Notes: generated by a model from the sequence alone, not told the origin. A DNA stretch of 64,000 nt from Phoma sp. XZ068 (GCA_004835665.1 RBKR01000018.1:1160589-1224588); one strand, 5' to 3'; numbered from the stretch's first letter, positions 23,255-37,990 are shown. Program-made: numbers and translations.

Positions 23255-26200
23255 ATGACGAAGGTAAGTTACTTCTAGCACTGTCGTACCTCAGTCTACT
23301 GAAATCATTCGATAGAATTTGCACTGTAGGCATGATTCGTCTGTTGCAGGCCTAACACCACTGCCTCAGACACCAACTACCGAAGGAACGAACCCGCCTT
23401 CAACAGACCTTTCCCCAAGAGCGTCAACCCAAAATCTGCCTTCGAACCGTATTCGCCACGCCTGCGTTGGTTGAGGTGGAAAATGGCCCGAGTATGACCC
23501 GGATACCACTCTGCCGTCGGTGGAGCGAGATATCTCACCCAACAACAATTGGACAGGCATGCCAAACATATCTTCAGCTTCCATGCACAATGTGCCGATC
23601 CGACCAATTCCAGACCGAGACGGTATCTCGGAGCAGGTTGAGGCTCTCCAGAACCTGAGTCTGGAGTTGCCTATCTCGTCAGACATTCCCTCACAGCCGA
23701 GCCAGTCGACACCGTCGATCCAAATCACTCCTTCGGCTCCTCCAAAACCCGGTTCTACGAAAGGTGATAGTTTTACTGCATGTTTGAAGGCTAAAAATAC
23801 AGATGGGCACAGAGAAACCCCCATTCCGAATATCTCGGGTTCTCGCGAGGCCTTTTCTTCCTCTCCATCTCGCCGACGCCGCCCCGGACCGGGGATAAGC
23901 CGCGACATGCATCGTGTGGAGAACGAAGAGACCCCTTCCCAATTACACATGTCCAAAGTTCAGCAAGCTCTTGTCGATGTCAAGGCTTTGATATTGAGGA
24001 TGATTGATGTCCTTTCCAGCTCCGATCTGCATCTCGAAAGTGGATCCACCATCAAAAGCCTCCGTCAACAAGCTTTGGACTTGATCGATACACAGTTACC
24101 GTCCTCACTCATTGTTGGATTGGTGGGCGACTCTGGCGCCGGCAAAAATAGTCTCATAAACTCACTGCTCGATAAGATAGATCTGGCCAGAGCGGTAAGT
24201 GTTCGTTTATGTTATCACAATCACCAAGCTAAGTTCATGAAAACAGAGCAGCAGCGGCTCGGCTTGTACGTGTGCAGTTACAGAATACAGATTCCACGAT
24301 GGCGATGATTTCGTCATCCAGGTTGAGTACTTCACCTCATCCGAGCTGAAAAAGCAGTTTGAAGAACTTCTGAGAGCATACCGAGACTACCGATTGCCTA
24401 CCCAATGCACCAAAAGCAGCCGAGCAGACGAGGAAATCAACTCGGAGAAGAAGGAGCTGGAAAAGAAGGCCACTCTCGCGAACCAGACCTTCAGAGCAGT
24501 CTTTAGACAACAGCTGAGCGACAACCCTGATGTTCTGTCCTCCTTGGGATTCGATAGTGCGGTGCGTCTAATGATTGACTGGGTATCGATGCTGCTCCCT
24601 CGTACCGAAGGCCAAGAATCATTCAATACAATCGAGCAATGCTCTTCACGACTGAGAGAACTAACTACGGAATCGAATGACTTTATCGATGGTGGACCTC
24701 GGATGCGATGGCCACTCATACGGAAGCTACACGTGTACCTGAGATCTCACATTTTGAGTAAAGGGCTCATTATTGCTGATCTTCCGGGACTGCGTAATGA
24801 AAACTCCGCTCGTAGAGCTATCACAGAGAGATACATTCGACAATGCCATCAGATATTTGCCGTCGCTCGGATTGACAGAGCTATCACGGATGAAAGTGTG
24901 AAAGAAATCTTCGAACTCGCACGACACGCAAACTTATCCAAGGTCGATGTGGTTTGCACTCGGTCCGAGGAAGTCCAGATCAGGGAGGCTAGGCACGACT
25001 GGCCGGGAGAGAGGGCAAAAATTGAGGAGCTACAAACCGCAATTGACACTTATACGCATGAAGTGGATGAGCTGAAGGAGATCATTGAAGAGTATGACGA
25101 AGGCTTGGGGAGCCTTACCCAGGAAGAAGAACAAGACTTCAGAAGGTTGGAAGACGAGTCCCGTAATGCTGACAAGTCAAAGCGGAAGGATGAACTCGAG
25201 CTACTCCGTCTGCGTATCCAATTGCGGAACACTAAAGTTTCGGAAGGCCTAAAAAAGCAATATCAAAATCATCCAATCGCTGCGACACACAAAACTTTCT
25301 GCGTCAGCAACAAAACTTACTGGGATCATCGTGAGAAGCCTACCATAGCATCTAAGCCATATCTTGCTACGAGTGGCATCATAGAGCTTCGACAGTATTG
25401 TGTTGGAATTGTCGCTGAAAGCCAGCTCCGTGCCGCCAAAAACTTCATCAACGATCAGGTTCCGGCATTTTTTGGATCCGTTGAGCTTTGGATTGACTCT
25501 GGATCTAGCGATGCAAGTGCCGAGAGCAAGCTAAAGATTCTGGACGCTGTCTCGGCAATCCAACTGGCTTTGGATGAGGTACGCACTTTCCATTACCTTC
25601 CGCATTCATCTTTTCTCACATCTGAGATGAGACTATATTTTCCGATGACTGACGATTCATGTGGTATCACAATATAGCCTCAAGAAAATCTGGTAGCAGA
25701 GAGATCTCGTCAGCACATATTCTGGACTAAGTATACTGATTCATGCTTCTAGATCATGTTTCCGAGGCCACATGTGAATGATATCGACCGCGATTTGCTG
25801 ACTGATTTCCGCAATGAGGTCAATACACGCATGCGTACGTAATTTTGTCTCTGATCTGTCACAGCAATTTACCGGAAAATAGAATATTTTGGTGCGCAAT
25901 GGGGTGCTAGTGCAGTTGAAGCAAGCAGAGAATGGGAAACCGTATGTGCTGCATCCGAGACACAGTTCCATAATGGAACGTTGCTGACTGTCTGAAAGTG
26001 GCATCACACATCGTACACAGCCTTCTGCTCAAACTACGGTGCTCACTACACAAAATCCAAAGGTGCTCGTTGTTAGAATCAAGAGGCGATCGCGCATATG
26101 CAGAGAGATATGAATGAGACTTGGAACAACCTTGCAGTGCAACTAGATATCCGCCTCGAGCGGGCTCTAGAAGTCATCACAGAAAGTTTTGAAAACCTCT

Positions 26201-26791
26201 CCCGCACTATCGCTTACGGAACTGCAGATAGAGCAGATTCTGGGAAAACTTCTCAATCTGTGGTACGGACAATCCTTAGTGTACTGAGTCACCGCAAGTA
26301 CCTTGCACTCTACGGAATCGAAAACGGGATTGATGAGTTCCTGTCTAGGCTTCTTACCTTGAGAACAGATGCTTTAGCTCCATTCCGAACAGCCTGGCTA
26401 GGCAGATACATGGAAAATGTGTATCACGCAGCAAGTATGGAAAGTGGTGGGTTCATGCCTCTTCCCTATGAACTTTCAGTTTTGTTGCTGATCGTGAATG
26501 TCAGGTTCTGGTAGCTGGCAACGACGCAAAAACCTGATCAACGGAGAATTTGGCTCCATACACCTCTTCAACGACCACCGACGGGACTGCAAGGCAAGTT
26601 TCAGAGATATTGTATTCGCTTTGCGAGATACTATCAATGAAGTTATCAGGCACCAGGTCGAGCTCATAGAGACAGACCTGCAGATCCTCAAAAACGAAAA
26701 TAGGGTGCTAGAAAACGAGAAATATCCCGAATTCAGAAGACGCGTGGAAACTAAACTTGAAATTGTAAATAAAGAGATGGATAGAGCTTGA
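23255..26791 (+). pseudogene. Large GTPase of the nuclear SLIP-GC-like/dynamin-like type, disabled by in-frame stops
   Basis: Exons 23255-23263, 23316-24194, 24247-25578, 25753-25834, 25883-26446 and 26505-26791 join in phase through GT-AG introns and would give about 1,050 codons. The GTPase domain shows G1 GLVGDSGAGKN, switch region ACTCAVTEY, G3 IIADLPGLR and a VCTRSE G4-like block. A long helical segment (about 25000-25260) and a conserved YFGAQW region follow. This architecture is common in filamentous fungi and resembles vertebrate SLIP-GC, whose cellular role in fungi is unknown. Three stops lie in the continuous frame: TGA at 23472, TGA at 25993 (an Arg codon CGA expected before KWHH) and TAG at 26074 (a Trp TGG expected). 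The P-loop serine is Asn (AAT, 24147). All can be C-to-T changes on one strand or the other, consistent with RIP spill-over from the adjacent AT-rich block. Confidence 0.75.
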
Positions 26792-27349
26792 TCTGTTGTT
26801 ATAACTATACTATAAAAGATATTTACTAAGCTACGTAAGGTAGAGAGTTATATATATAGTCTTAGGGTTATAGTAGTAACTATAGAATATTATTTATACT
26901 AGGTTAGGGTAGAAACTACTTACTAAAAAATTATTTCTAAATATTAGTTAAGTAATATACTCTATAGGCAAGTTAGATACTAAGTAAGTTAGATACTTTT
27001 ACTAAGATTATACTAAACTACCTTATTATAATCTAATAAAAATAGTTACTTAAATAACCTAGTTAATAGAAATAAGTAGCTAAATAACCTAGCTAATAAA
27101 AACAAGTAGCTATATAACCTAGCTAGACTAATTAGACTTAATAGTATATAGATATTTTTAATAATTTAACTAATAAATAAAGTAGTAATAATATACCTTA
27201 TAAGTAAGTATAAAGAGTAATACTAGTTAGAATATACTAACTATAATATAACTATATATTAGGTTACTAGTACTTTAACTATATAGGCCTAGTATATTAT
27301 ATATATATTATATATATATAGAAGTAGAATATACTACTTAGCTAGAAGC

Positions 27350-27582
27350 TATTATACCTAATAGCTAGAGGCACTAGAGAGAAAAGTATTAATATAAGTA
27401 GGTAGAACTATAATAGTTCTAAACAAGATTAATTAATAGTAGACTATTTACTATCTTATAATAAATAGGTAGATTTAGCTCTATATACTCTAGTTACTCT
27501 ATATAGAAGTAACTTTAGTAGGTATACTCTACTTAAGTATAGAAGTATAAGTATTAAACTTCTATAAGCTATATATCTAATA
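27350..27582. mobile_element. RIP-mutated 233-bp LTR of the chromovirus family
   Basis: Collinear with the LTRs at 43140-43372 and 50233-50465, and exactly the same length. Conserved words include GCACTAGAGAGAAAAGTATT and TAATAGTAGACTATTTACTA. Most differences are C-to-T or G-to-A. The left end TATTATACC corresponds to TGTTAGGC and the right end TATCTAATA to TGTCTAACA. Confidence 0.8.
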
Positions 27583-29410
27583 AAAGCTAAGTATAAATTA
27601 ATATATCTATACTTTACTCTCTACTATTACTATACTTATTACTATATAACTTTATAACTTTAATTTATTAACTTTTCTAAAAAATAGTAGCTTAGTATAG
27701 TAGTTATAAAGAAGTAAAAGTCTATTTTATACTAGTATTTTTTAAATCTAGTAGAAAAAACTTCTATATTTAGTAAAAAGATTTTATAAGTATATATAAA
27801 AGTTATAAACTAAGTAAAGCTTATAAATACTTTAAGGAGAGTATTTTAGAATAAGTATTAATAGAAAAGAGGTTAGTATAGATACCTAGTTAAATACTAT
27901 AATAACTATAAAATAATAATAAGTAGTATAGAGTAGACTATCTAGCTTAAAAGTTTGTTAAGATTTAATAATAAAAATAATTAATAAAGTTAAATATAAT
28001 ACTATAAAAATAGTATTTTAAAGTACTATATACTAAGAGGATAGAAGTACTTATAGATAAGTAACTAGAGTTAATTTAATAAGATATATAAATATACTTA
28101 TAGATATATATATTATACTATACTTATAAATAAGTATTCTAAGTATATATATTATACTTATTAATAAGTAGTTATATAATAAAAATATATAGTTATTTCT
28201 TTTTTACTTTAAATAGTTCTTAGAAAAAGGTAGTATTCTAGTTAGTAAATACTTATTACTATACTACTCTCTTATATAAAATTATAATACTATTTTTTTT
28301 TCTTTTAGTTTATTTCTAAACTATATAATATAATATATAAGAATTAGGGAGCTTATAAGTATATATTTAAGTAATTAATATATTAGATTACTAATCTTAT
28401 ATAAGATTAGATAAATTAACTATATATATATATATAGAGTATTAGAGAATAGTCTACTCTACTCTAGAAAGTATAGTACCTTTATATTATATAATCTTTA
28501 TCTTTATTTTACTATAATATACTTTCTAGGTATTTACTAAAAATATAGTACTTATTAATATTATATATAGTACTCTTATTTATAGTACTTATCTTTCTTA
28601 CTTTCTAATATATACTTTACTTTTACTATTATACTTACTCTAGCTAAGCTAAATAGTAACTAATTATTTAGTAATATTACTTTTACTATACTTTCTAGTT
28701 CTTTTAAGCTTATATAAACTATTTCTACTATATACCTAGTATTTTCTATATACTCTTACTTATAAGAGAGTATATATAAAAGTCTATACTAGTACTCTTA
28801 TTTATATTACTATTTTTATAAACTTACCTTTACTTTAAGTAATATTATAGCTTATTTCTAAGCTTATTACTATACTAATTTCTAGAGGTAATATATATAT
28901 ATAAGAGTATAATATTATTATTCTATATATATTTTAGTTATTACTTAGAGTTATTAAGTTTTACTCTTATCTACTACTACTACTACTACTACTACTACTA
29001 TACTTATAATTATTTCTATATACTTTTTATAAGCTTTTTTATAATTTTTATAAGCTTTAAGTATTATATAAAGCTTTATTAAGTAAGGTATTTAGACTTT
29101 ATTTATCTAGATACTTCTAGCTTTCTTTAGCCTTATAGCTTATACTTTTTTTTTATTTAATAAGTATTTAGCTAATAATTATATAGTATACTACTTATTT
29201 TTTTTATACTTATAAAGTAAGTAACCTTATAAAGGTACTTACTACCTCTACTACTATACTTCTACCTATACTTATATTTTTACTTACTTTAATTTTTACT
29301 TTTACTTTTACTTTTACTCTTACTACTACTACTACTACTCTTACTTATTCTAGTAGAGTTAGCTTTATTAAGTACTTTTTTATTAAAGTTAAGAAGTATA
29401 TCTATATATC

Positions 29411-32400
29411 TTTCTATACTAGACTAGTAGATAGGCAAGGTTAGGTAAGGTTAGGTATAGTTATATAATTAATAAGTAAGGTAGAGTTAGGTTACCTTAT
29501 ATACTCTACCTATCTTTATTAGATAGAGGTACTCTATAACTTAGGTAAGGTAGAGTTTAAGTACTATATAACCTAGATATAGTTAGGTAGAGTATCTAGG
29601 TTAGAATTATATATAGATTAGGTAGAGTTACTATATAGATTTAAAGCTTAAATTATTTACTTATAGTAAATTATTATAGAGTACTTATTATAATATATAA
29701 AGTATAGTTATAGTTTTCTATAATTAATATTTAATATACTAAGTAGTACTAAATTATTATAGCTAATTATTATAGTATTACCTAGGCTACTACCTTTACT
29801 ACTAAGTTCTATATAATAGTATTATAAACTTTACTACCTTTTCTACCTAGATAACCTTAGAAAGTTTAGTAGGTACTAGAGTTAGATACTTATAGAGAAT
29901 AGTAGTAGTTATAGATAACTTAAGTATATTATCTCTCTTATTAGGCAGACTCTTTTTATTCTCTCTTTTCTTCTCTTATTATAATATATAGATATAGTTA
30001 CTACTATACCTATTTATAATTATATTCTTAACTATTATAATTTTCTAGACTATTATACCTTTAAGATAGCATCTTTTTATCTTAATAACCTCTCTTATAA
30101 TATTAAAGGTTTATTCTACCTTTACTTAAGTAATTAGTATTATAAAGATATTTATTATAACCTAGCTTAGGTACTTAAATTTACTACTATTATCTTTTTA
30201 CTATTATAGTAAGTTAAAGGTTTTAATAGAGGCTCTAATATAGAGTATATCTAGGTAGTTATTAGCCTTATTAAGTATAGTAGTTTCTTTAGAATCCTAG
30301 GTACTTATAAGGCTACTTAAAAAGCTACTTATAGTACTACTAGCTTACTAGTACTATATACTCTAATATATAGATAGTAGGAGTATAGTTAGAGTTAGCT
30401 ATTAGTAGTTTTCTCTACTATACTATATAGTATAGTTAAGAAACTATTACTTATAGATATATTTCTACTCCTACTTCTAAGTATTACTCTATAGAGTTAA
30501 TTAGATATAGGCTATAATAAATAACTATAATAAATATACCTTATATATAGTAAGTTTCTATATTAGATCTAGAATTATAGCTATATTAAAAAGGTAGCTC
30601 TACTCCTCTGTAGTCTTTATATAGTACTTTAAGAGTTTTTCTCTACTTTTAGTAGTAGTATACTATACTATAGTAGGCTATTCTAGATTCTAATAATCTA
30701 ACTCTTTACCTAGTTCTATTATAATTAACTCTAGAAAGTTAAATAAAGTAGAGTATATAAACTAAATAGCCTAGATCTAGAGCTCTATACTACTACTAAG
30801 GTCTAGAGTAGTAGTTTTAAAGTTCTCTAGTATATAAGTAATAGCCTTAATATAATATTATTTACTAGAGCTAAGTTAAAGTTTTTAAAGATCTCTAGAG
30901 TTAGGTTTATTAGTACTATTACTAGGCTAGGTAGTTACTTTTATACTAATTTCTAGCTCTAACTATTTATTAATAAATAGTTATAGCTTAACTATATACT
31001 TATATATATTAAATATAGAATTCTACTATATTTAAATATTCTAGAAAACTACTAAGAGCCTTAGTGCCTAATACTAGAGGTTAAGGAAATACTTATATTA
31101 TTATAGTAATATATTAATAGCTTTATATATTACTTATAGCTAACTAGTACTTAGTATATAATAAACTACTATAATAAATACTACTTACTTTATAAAGTAA
31201 GTTTAGAATAGATAGTAGGCTCTTAGAGTTATAAAGTAGGTTCTACTTATTACCCTTATCTTGCTTAGAAGAGCCTAATTCTAGATATTAGATTATATTT
31301 TATATAACTAGATTAATAATATAAGCTAGGTAGAGAATAGTATTCTTCTTTATACTCTAGATTATACCTATCTCTTATAAACTATACTATAGCTTCTATA
31401 CTATAGCTATATTATTACTTATATTATTATAAGTTATAGCTAATAGCCTCTTAGAAAGTCTAGCTATAATAAGTATAGATTTTATATAAGCTGCTAGAGA
31501 GGTGCTAGTATATTTCCTATATATTAAGATAAAATTAATTAGAATCTTCTTATATTTCTAGCTCTTATTAATATAGTACTTCTTAATTACTAGAAAGCTT
31601 AGATAGTTAGTAGTAGTCTAAGTATCTAGTAATATAAAGACTTTAGTTTCCTTACTAAGGTTATAAAGCCTAGATTCTAGAGCTAGTTAGTACTATTAGT
31701 TAAATATAGCCTAGAATTTATTATATTCTATTATTATAGCCTTAGGCTATAGAAAGTAAATAAAGTAATAGAAGAAAGGCTATATAATTATTCTAAAAGA
31801 CTAGCTATTATCTATAGTAACTTTTACTAGTTTAGCCTTAAATACTAGAAAAAAGAAGTAAAGAGTACCTTACTCTTACCTTTCTTATTACTTCTACTTT
31901 ACTTTAATAGCTAGTATATATTTATATAGATAGATAGAATACTATATCTAGGTATAGTACTTAGTATTAAGATAGTTTTTTAGGTAGCTTATTCTAATAG
32001 AAATTCTACTAGCTATAGAGTACTTTAAGATATCTCTATAGTTAAAATAGTATATAAATAAAAAACTATTATATATATCTACTTCTTTACTAAAATACTT
32101 CTATATAGAACCTATATAAAAAGTACTTCTCTACTTAGGTTTATAAGGAGCTTAGCTATATATAGTAGTAAGCTACTACTTATCCTATATATAGGTAAGG
32201 TCTCCTTCTATAGAGTATATAACTATATAGACCTTAGTTTTCTTTCTAGTATTATCTCTTTTCTTTATTACTACTTTATAGGTACTAAGTTAATAAGGGA
32301 GATAGCTAGGCTAGCTAGAGTAAATATAGCTAGAAAGGCTAAAACTATATATAGAAGATAATTAAGGTAATAAAGTTATATCTATAATAAATTTATATAA

Positions 32401-35320
32401 TAAATATAAGACTATAGAATAGGTAAAGTAAGCTTAGAGTTATATTATAGATAATATAATAAGAAAGTAGTTTAGAAATTTATAAGTTTACTAAAAAAAA
32501 TAATATAAAAATTATAATACTTACTCTATATAAGTAGCTAGAAACTTTATTTTATTAAAAAAAAATTAATAATTATTAAGTTTAGTTTAATATATAGTAG
32601 TCTTAAAGGTAACTATAATTATTAGCTATTATTATATACTATAGTACTAGAATATTAATTATAATATACTTATATATTATCCTTACTCTACTCCTTACTA
32701 GAGCTACTAGTACTTATTTTCTTCTTTCCTAATAATTTATTAGAACTTTTTTTTATATTTAAAAATCTCTTAAAGTTAGTTTTCTTTTCTTTATTTTTAT
32801 ACTTATTAGAAAGAGACTTCTAGTACCTCTTAAGCTCCTTACTAGAATTTTTTACTTTTTCTTTATACTTATTACTATTAATATCTAAGATATATTCTCT
32901 ATTATACTTAAGTAGAAGATTATTATTAAGGCCTACTTTATTTATAATATAAAGTAGCTTATAATACCTAATATAGTTAGTAGAAAGAACCTATAATAAT
33001 AAACTATAATAACTAACTTATAGTACTTCTTATTAACTATTATAAGCTTATCTAGCTAAAGGTTATTATAGAATACTTTCTATTCTTATTTTATAGCCTA
33101 ACTCTTAAAGGTACTAGTAGTTAGTTTCTTATAGCTAGTTTAATACTTCTTATATATAAGCTACTAATAGGTACTACCTATACTAAAGATTTAGAGAGAA
33201 GATTAATTACTAGTACTTTTAGAATTAGGTTTAACCTTATTCTTCTTATTAGTAGTATTAATAAGTTAACCTATAGTTACTTAATATTTTCTTATATTAA
33301 CTTTATTATTAATCTAATTCTACTTTTTATAAATAGTATAGAGTATATTCTTTAACTACTTATCTAGTATTAGTTAGTATATACTTATAATAAATAAATA
33401 TAATAACTAATAGCTTTTCTAGGTATTATAGTAATATTAATCTAGATTCTCTAATACTTATTTTAGTATTATAGTTCTTTACTTAGTAAAAGTATTATTA
33501 TAGGTTTTTTCTTTACTTAGTTTCTTCTTTAGCTAAGATTTAGTAGATTAGTTTACTATACTTACTTTCTAAAGTACTTTCTCTTCTTAATCTAGCTATG
33601 TAGCTTAAGTATATTAAGTAATAGTATATATACTATTACTAAGAGGACCTTTAAACTAGACCTTTATATAAGTAGGTTAGCTTTTTTATAAACTAGCCTA
33701 ACTATAAGATTTTAGAGTAGTATTAATTTTATAGTCTTAGAAGAGTATACTCTACTACTTAGTTAGTTATTATATAATAACTAGCTATAATAAATACCTT
33801 AGTAAGTTAGATCTATTCTTTAGCTTTAAAATATACTAGAATCTTATAGTTACTAGAAGTCTAATAGTCCTTAGTCTTAGTATTCTCTTACTTAATAAGA
33901 AGCTCTATATTATAACTATAATTATAGAGTATAATAACTAAGAGGTATAGTAGTAGTAGTGCTAGTAGTATTATATATACCTTAAATATATAGCTTATAA
34001 ATTAAAAAGTAGTCTATACTCTATTACCTAGTAAGGTACTAGTGCTGTTATATAATACTAGGTACTACTCTTATAATAATAAATTTAGTATTTACTATAC
34101 TAGCCTAAATATAGTATCTTTAGAAAGCTACTCTTTATATCTATAAGTAGGTAGTCTATTATAGTTATATATTATAGTTTAGTTATTATAGCTATATATA
34201 TAGTAAATAGTGCTTATATAGAGTATTTTTTTTAGCCTTACTATATATAGACCTAACTAAATCTAGTAAGGTTTTTACTATAAGTATAGTAACCTATACT
34301 CTAACTTAAATTATAACTCTATAATAAAACTCTATAATACCTATATACTTATTATATAATAGAGCTTATACTAAGTAAACTACTTATAAGACTATAGGTA
34401 GTAAGTAGCTAAGGAAGTCTCTCTTTAGTAAGGCTATATATAAGTCTATACCTAAGAGAGTAAAAAAGCCTTACTAATATAAGCCTAGTAGTATATTATT
34501 ATATTTATTTATTATAGTTTAAATCTAATAGACTATAGCTATTACTCTTTATAAGATTAAGTACTACTAGAAAGGCTCTAAGCTACTTATCTAAAAGCTA
34601 CCTTTTTAGTACCTTATCTATAAAATAACTAATAATACTAGATACTTCTCTAGTATATACTTCTAATATAGTATAATTAAGGCTCTCTAAGAGGTAGCTA
34701 AGGTATTTTTTATAAAATACTTTAAAGATTAGTAATAGTACTTATAGTTTTACTCTTATTTTCTAACTTTACTTAGACTACTAGCTAAATACTATTTATA
34801 CTAAAAGAGTTATAATTTAGGCTAAGAATTCTAACTTAGTACTTTACTATAAGGTAAAGTATACTAGCTAGTTTAGAAGCTTAAAGAATTCTAGTATCTA
34901 TAGTAAAAACTAAATATAGCTTAAAAGTTAGGGGTAGGTAGCTAGTAAAGTAACTTACTATAATAAGTTACTATAATAACTTAAGTAGATATACTTAAGT
35001 AAATTCTAAAAGTATATAAACTCTAAATAGCTATATATAACTTACCTAACTTATATTACTAACTCTAACCTAAAGTAACTCTATTTAACTTTAGGTATTT
35101 CTACTTAACCTTAGGTAACTTTACCTAACTTTTAGTATATATAACTCTACTCTACCTAACCTTAGGTCTATATAACCTATACCTAACTTAACTCTAAGCT
35201 TTAGTAACTCTACTTTACTTAACTTCTAGTTTATATAACCTATACCTAACTCTACTCTACTTTAAGTAAAAAATACTTACCTAGCTAGTCTATTCTATAC
35301 TACTACTTATACTACTACCT
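29411..35320. mobile_element. Possible long-inverted-end element with GTTAGG-type subterminal repeats
   Basis: At 29430-29650 the plus strand carries many variants of GGTAGAGTTAGGTTA. At 35030-35300 the same words occur in reverse complement (TAACCTATACCTAACTCTAC...). The outer flanks also match in inverted orientation (CTAGACTAGTAGATAGG against the complement of the 35290-35320 stretch). A hAT transposase relic lies between. I read this as one decayed DNA transposon or a nested pair; borders are approximate. Confidence 0.4.
31255..31450 (-). pseudogene. hAT-family transposase relic
   Basis: Translating the minus strand gives YNNISNNIAIV followed by LYLAYIINLVI, with stops scattered between. 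These are the hAT hallmarks (D/C)DNASNN and CLAHVINLAV after G-to-A and C-to-T changes. The rest of the transposase probably covers about 30.2-32.3 kb but is too eroded to trace with certainty. Confidence 0.6.
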
Positions 35321-37249
35321 ATACTTAGTTTTTTAGAAAATAGAGAACTTTTCTACTAGCTTACTTTAGTACTTTTTCTTCTATACTCTTTTTTTTTTTT
35401 TATTTTTTTTTTTACTCTACTACTACTTCTATAGTACTTTTAAGCTATTTAGAGCTTTTTAGGCTTTAGTATCTAGCTCTTACTTACTTTTAAAGCTACC
35501 TTTTTACTTTTACTTATACTCTTACTTTTACTCTTATCTATATTTACTTTTATACTTACTACTTTACTACTACTTACTTTCTAGTTCTTTATAAACTATA
35601 TTATTACTACTTATACTACTTTTATCTATACTAATACTACTACTATAGTACCTTTAACTTTACTCTTACTTACTTTTACTTTTACTTCTATATCTATACC
35701 TTTATACCTAGAGAAGTATAGTTATACTATATTATCTATATCTAGTATACTTACTAAGTATACTAGAAGTAAAAGTATATAGTACTTATATTTATATTTT
35801 AAGTATACCTACTTAGTATTTAGTTATAATATTAGTAATTATAGCTAATATTATAATAATATAGTAGGTAGTATCTACTACTTTAGTTATACCTCTAGGT
35901 ATTTATATAAGGCCCTATAAGTATTTCTTAATTATTTTAATTTAAAGTATTTAAACTAATATTATATAGCTTAGGTACTAGTAGAAATTTACTTACTTAC
36001 TTTATAGTAGCCTTTAATACTTATAATATAAGTTATTAAAGTACTAGTATAGTAGTAAATTATACTTATATAGCCTTAAGAGTCTTACTTAATTATAAAG
36101 AAAAGTAAAAAAAAAAGAAAAAGAAAAAAAAAAGCTAAAAAAGAAAAAAAAAAAAAAAAAAAAAACTAAAAAAATAAAAAAGAAAAAGGTAGAGAAGAAA
36201 GTAGTAGAGAAGAAAGTAAAGAAAAAAAAAGGTACTATAAAAGCTATAAAGAGGTAGAATATAACTTATATATATAAAAGAAAAATACTATAGATACTAA
36301 GTAGTAGTTTAATATCTTATATAATATAGTAGCTTATTATAGTATTAGGTTATAATATACTCTATAGGTAAGTAAGCTACTAGGTAAGTAAGCTACTTTT
36401 ACTAAGCTCTTACTAAACCTTACTCTATTATAGCCTAAAATACTATACTTTAGTACTATAAAGTATAGTATAGTATAGAATATTATTTAGAGACTACTTT
36501 TATATCCTACTTATATATTTATATATTATATCTAGTCTTATTATACTGTCTATAGTATTATTAAAAGGGCTTACCTACTTTAGTATATACCTACTTCTTT
36601 ACCTTCTTTCTATTACTATATACTCTAAATATCTTTAAAGTAGTTAATTATAGGCTATTTTTAACTATAAAAGTACTTTCTACCTAAACTTACTTTCTTT
36701 TATATAGTTTTTAGTATATAGTAGCTTTATTAGCTACTTAAAGCTTAGTAATTTTCTATTATACTAATATAAGCTTATATATAATAATTATTACCCCCTT
36801 TAATACCTTTTTAAATACCTTAACTATAGATATTAGTAAACTATCTATATACCTTTAACTTCTTATCTTTATAAGGATTAATTATAACCTAAGTTCTAGA
36901 GTATTACTTAGAGTTTATAACTACTAGAGCTTATTATTTATAGAGAGTAGTAGTAATAAAGTCTATAGCTTTATATTAAGAGCTATTATAACCTATTCTA
37001 GGTTAAATAAGACTAGTCTAGTACCTTAGAACTCTCTCTAGATATTACTAGAAGTAATTATAGTATTATAAGTATATATAAAGTATAGTAGGAACTTAGT
37101 CTTTATAATATAGTTAATTCTATTATATATAAGTATTTTAGCTTAGCACTTATATACCTTCTTTAAAGTAGTAAAATAACCTATATTAAGAGGCTATATA
37201 AGGTATAATAAGTAAGAAAGTAAATAAAAAGTAATTATCTTATTATTTT

Positions 37250-37990
37250 TATAGTATTACTAGAATTTAAGAGAGTTATAGCTCTTATAACTATTAATAA
37301 TAAGTAAATAGTAGCTATTAATAGTATACTACTTTATATATTTATTAAAGTACTCTATCTAGTCTAGACTAAGCTTATTAGTAGTCTAGCTATTATTAAA
37401 GACTTTAATAACCTAGTCTTAAGGTAGATTCTCTTCTTTATACTAGGTAGAGAGGTAGTAATAGGCCTTAAAGATATAAAAGGCTAGAATAGCCTATTTT
37501 TAAGTATTAATACTTACTATAGCTATAGCCTACTTCTAGTTACCTAGCTAGACTACCTTTAGCTAACCTTATTATTTTAAAGCTATAATAACTACTTCTT
37601 AAAAGATCTAGCCTATAATAAAGCCTATCTTATTAAAGTTATATATATCTTTATTCTAGATACTATACCTAGCTTTAATATTAGCTACTAGGCTAAACTA
37701 GCTTTATAGAACCTTAAGGTTCTTATAAAGAGCTCTCTTATAGTTATACTTATAATTAAACTTAACTATAAGCTCTAGGTACTACTTAATAAATATACTA
37801 GGCTAGTTTAAGCTAATAAGGCCTAGATTATACTTAGTATATAAAGAATTAGCTATTATAGCTATATCTACTAGCTAAGGGCTAAATCCTTATATATCTA
37901 GCTTAAGTATATAACTAATAATTACTATCTCTTTATTATTGTCTAACTCTTATAAGTTAGGTATAGTATTAGCTTATAAAGGTTATCTAG
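37250..37990 (-). pseudogene. Fot1/pogo transposase relic (heavily RIP-mutated)
   Basis: The minus-strand translation is full of stops but keeps the Fot1 order. IDYILKLDIRRFSP is the HTH_Tnp_Tc5 entry. YNFNKIGFIIG corresponds to the first catalytic block NFDETGFMMG with Asp changed to Asn. LLIINSYKS corresponds to LLILDGHES at about 37275, again Asp to Asn. The same order and spacing are found in the intact element at 50825-52673. The 5' end of this relic points to the transposon-end sequence at 38110-38172. Confidence 0.75.
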
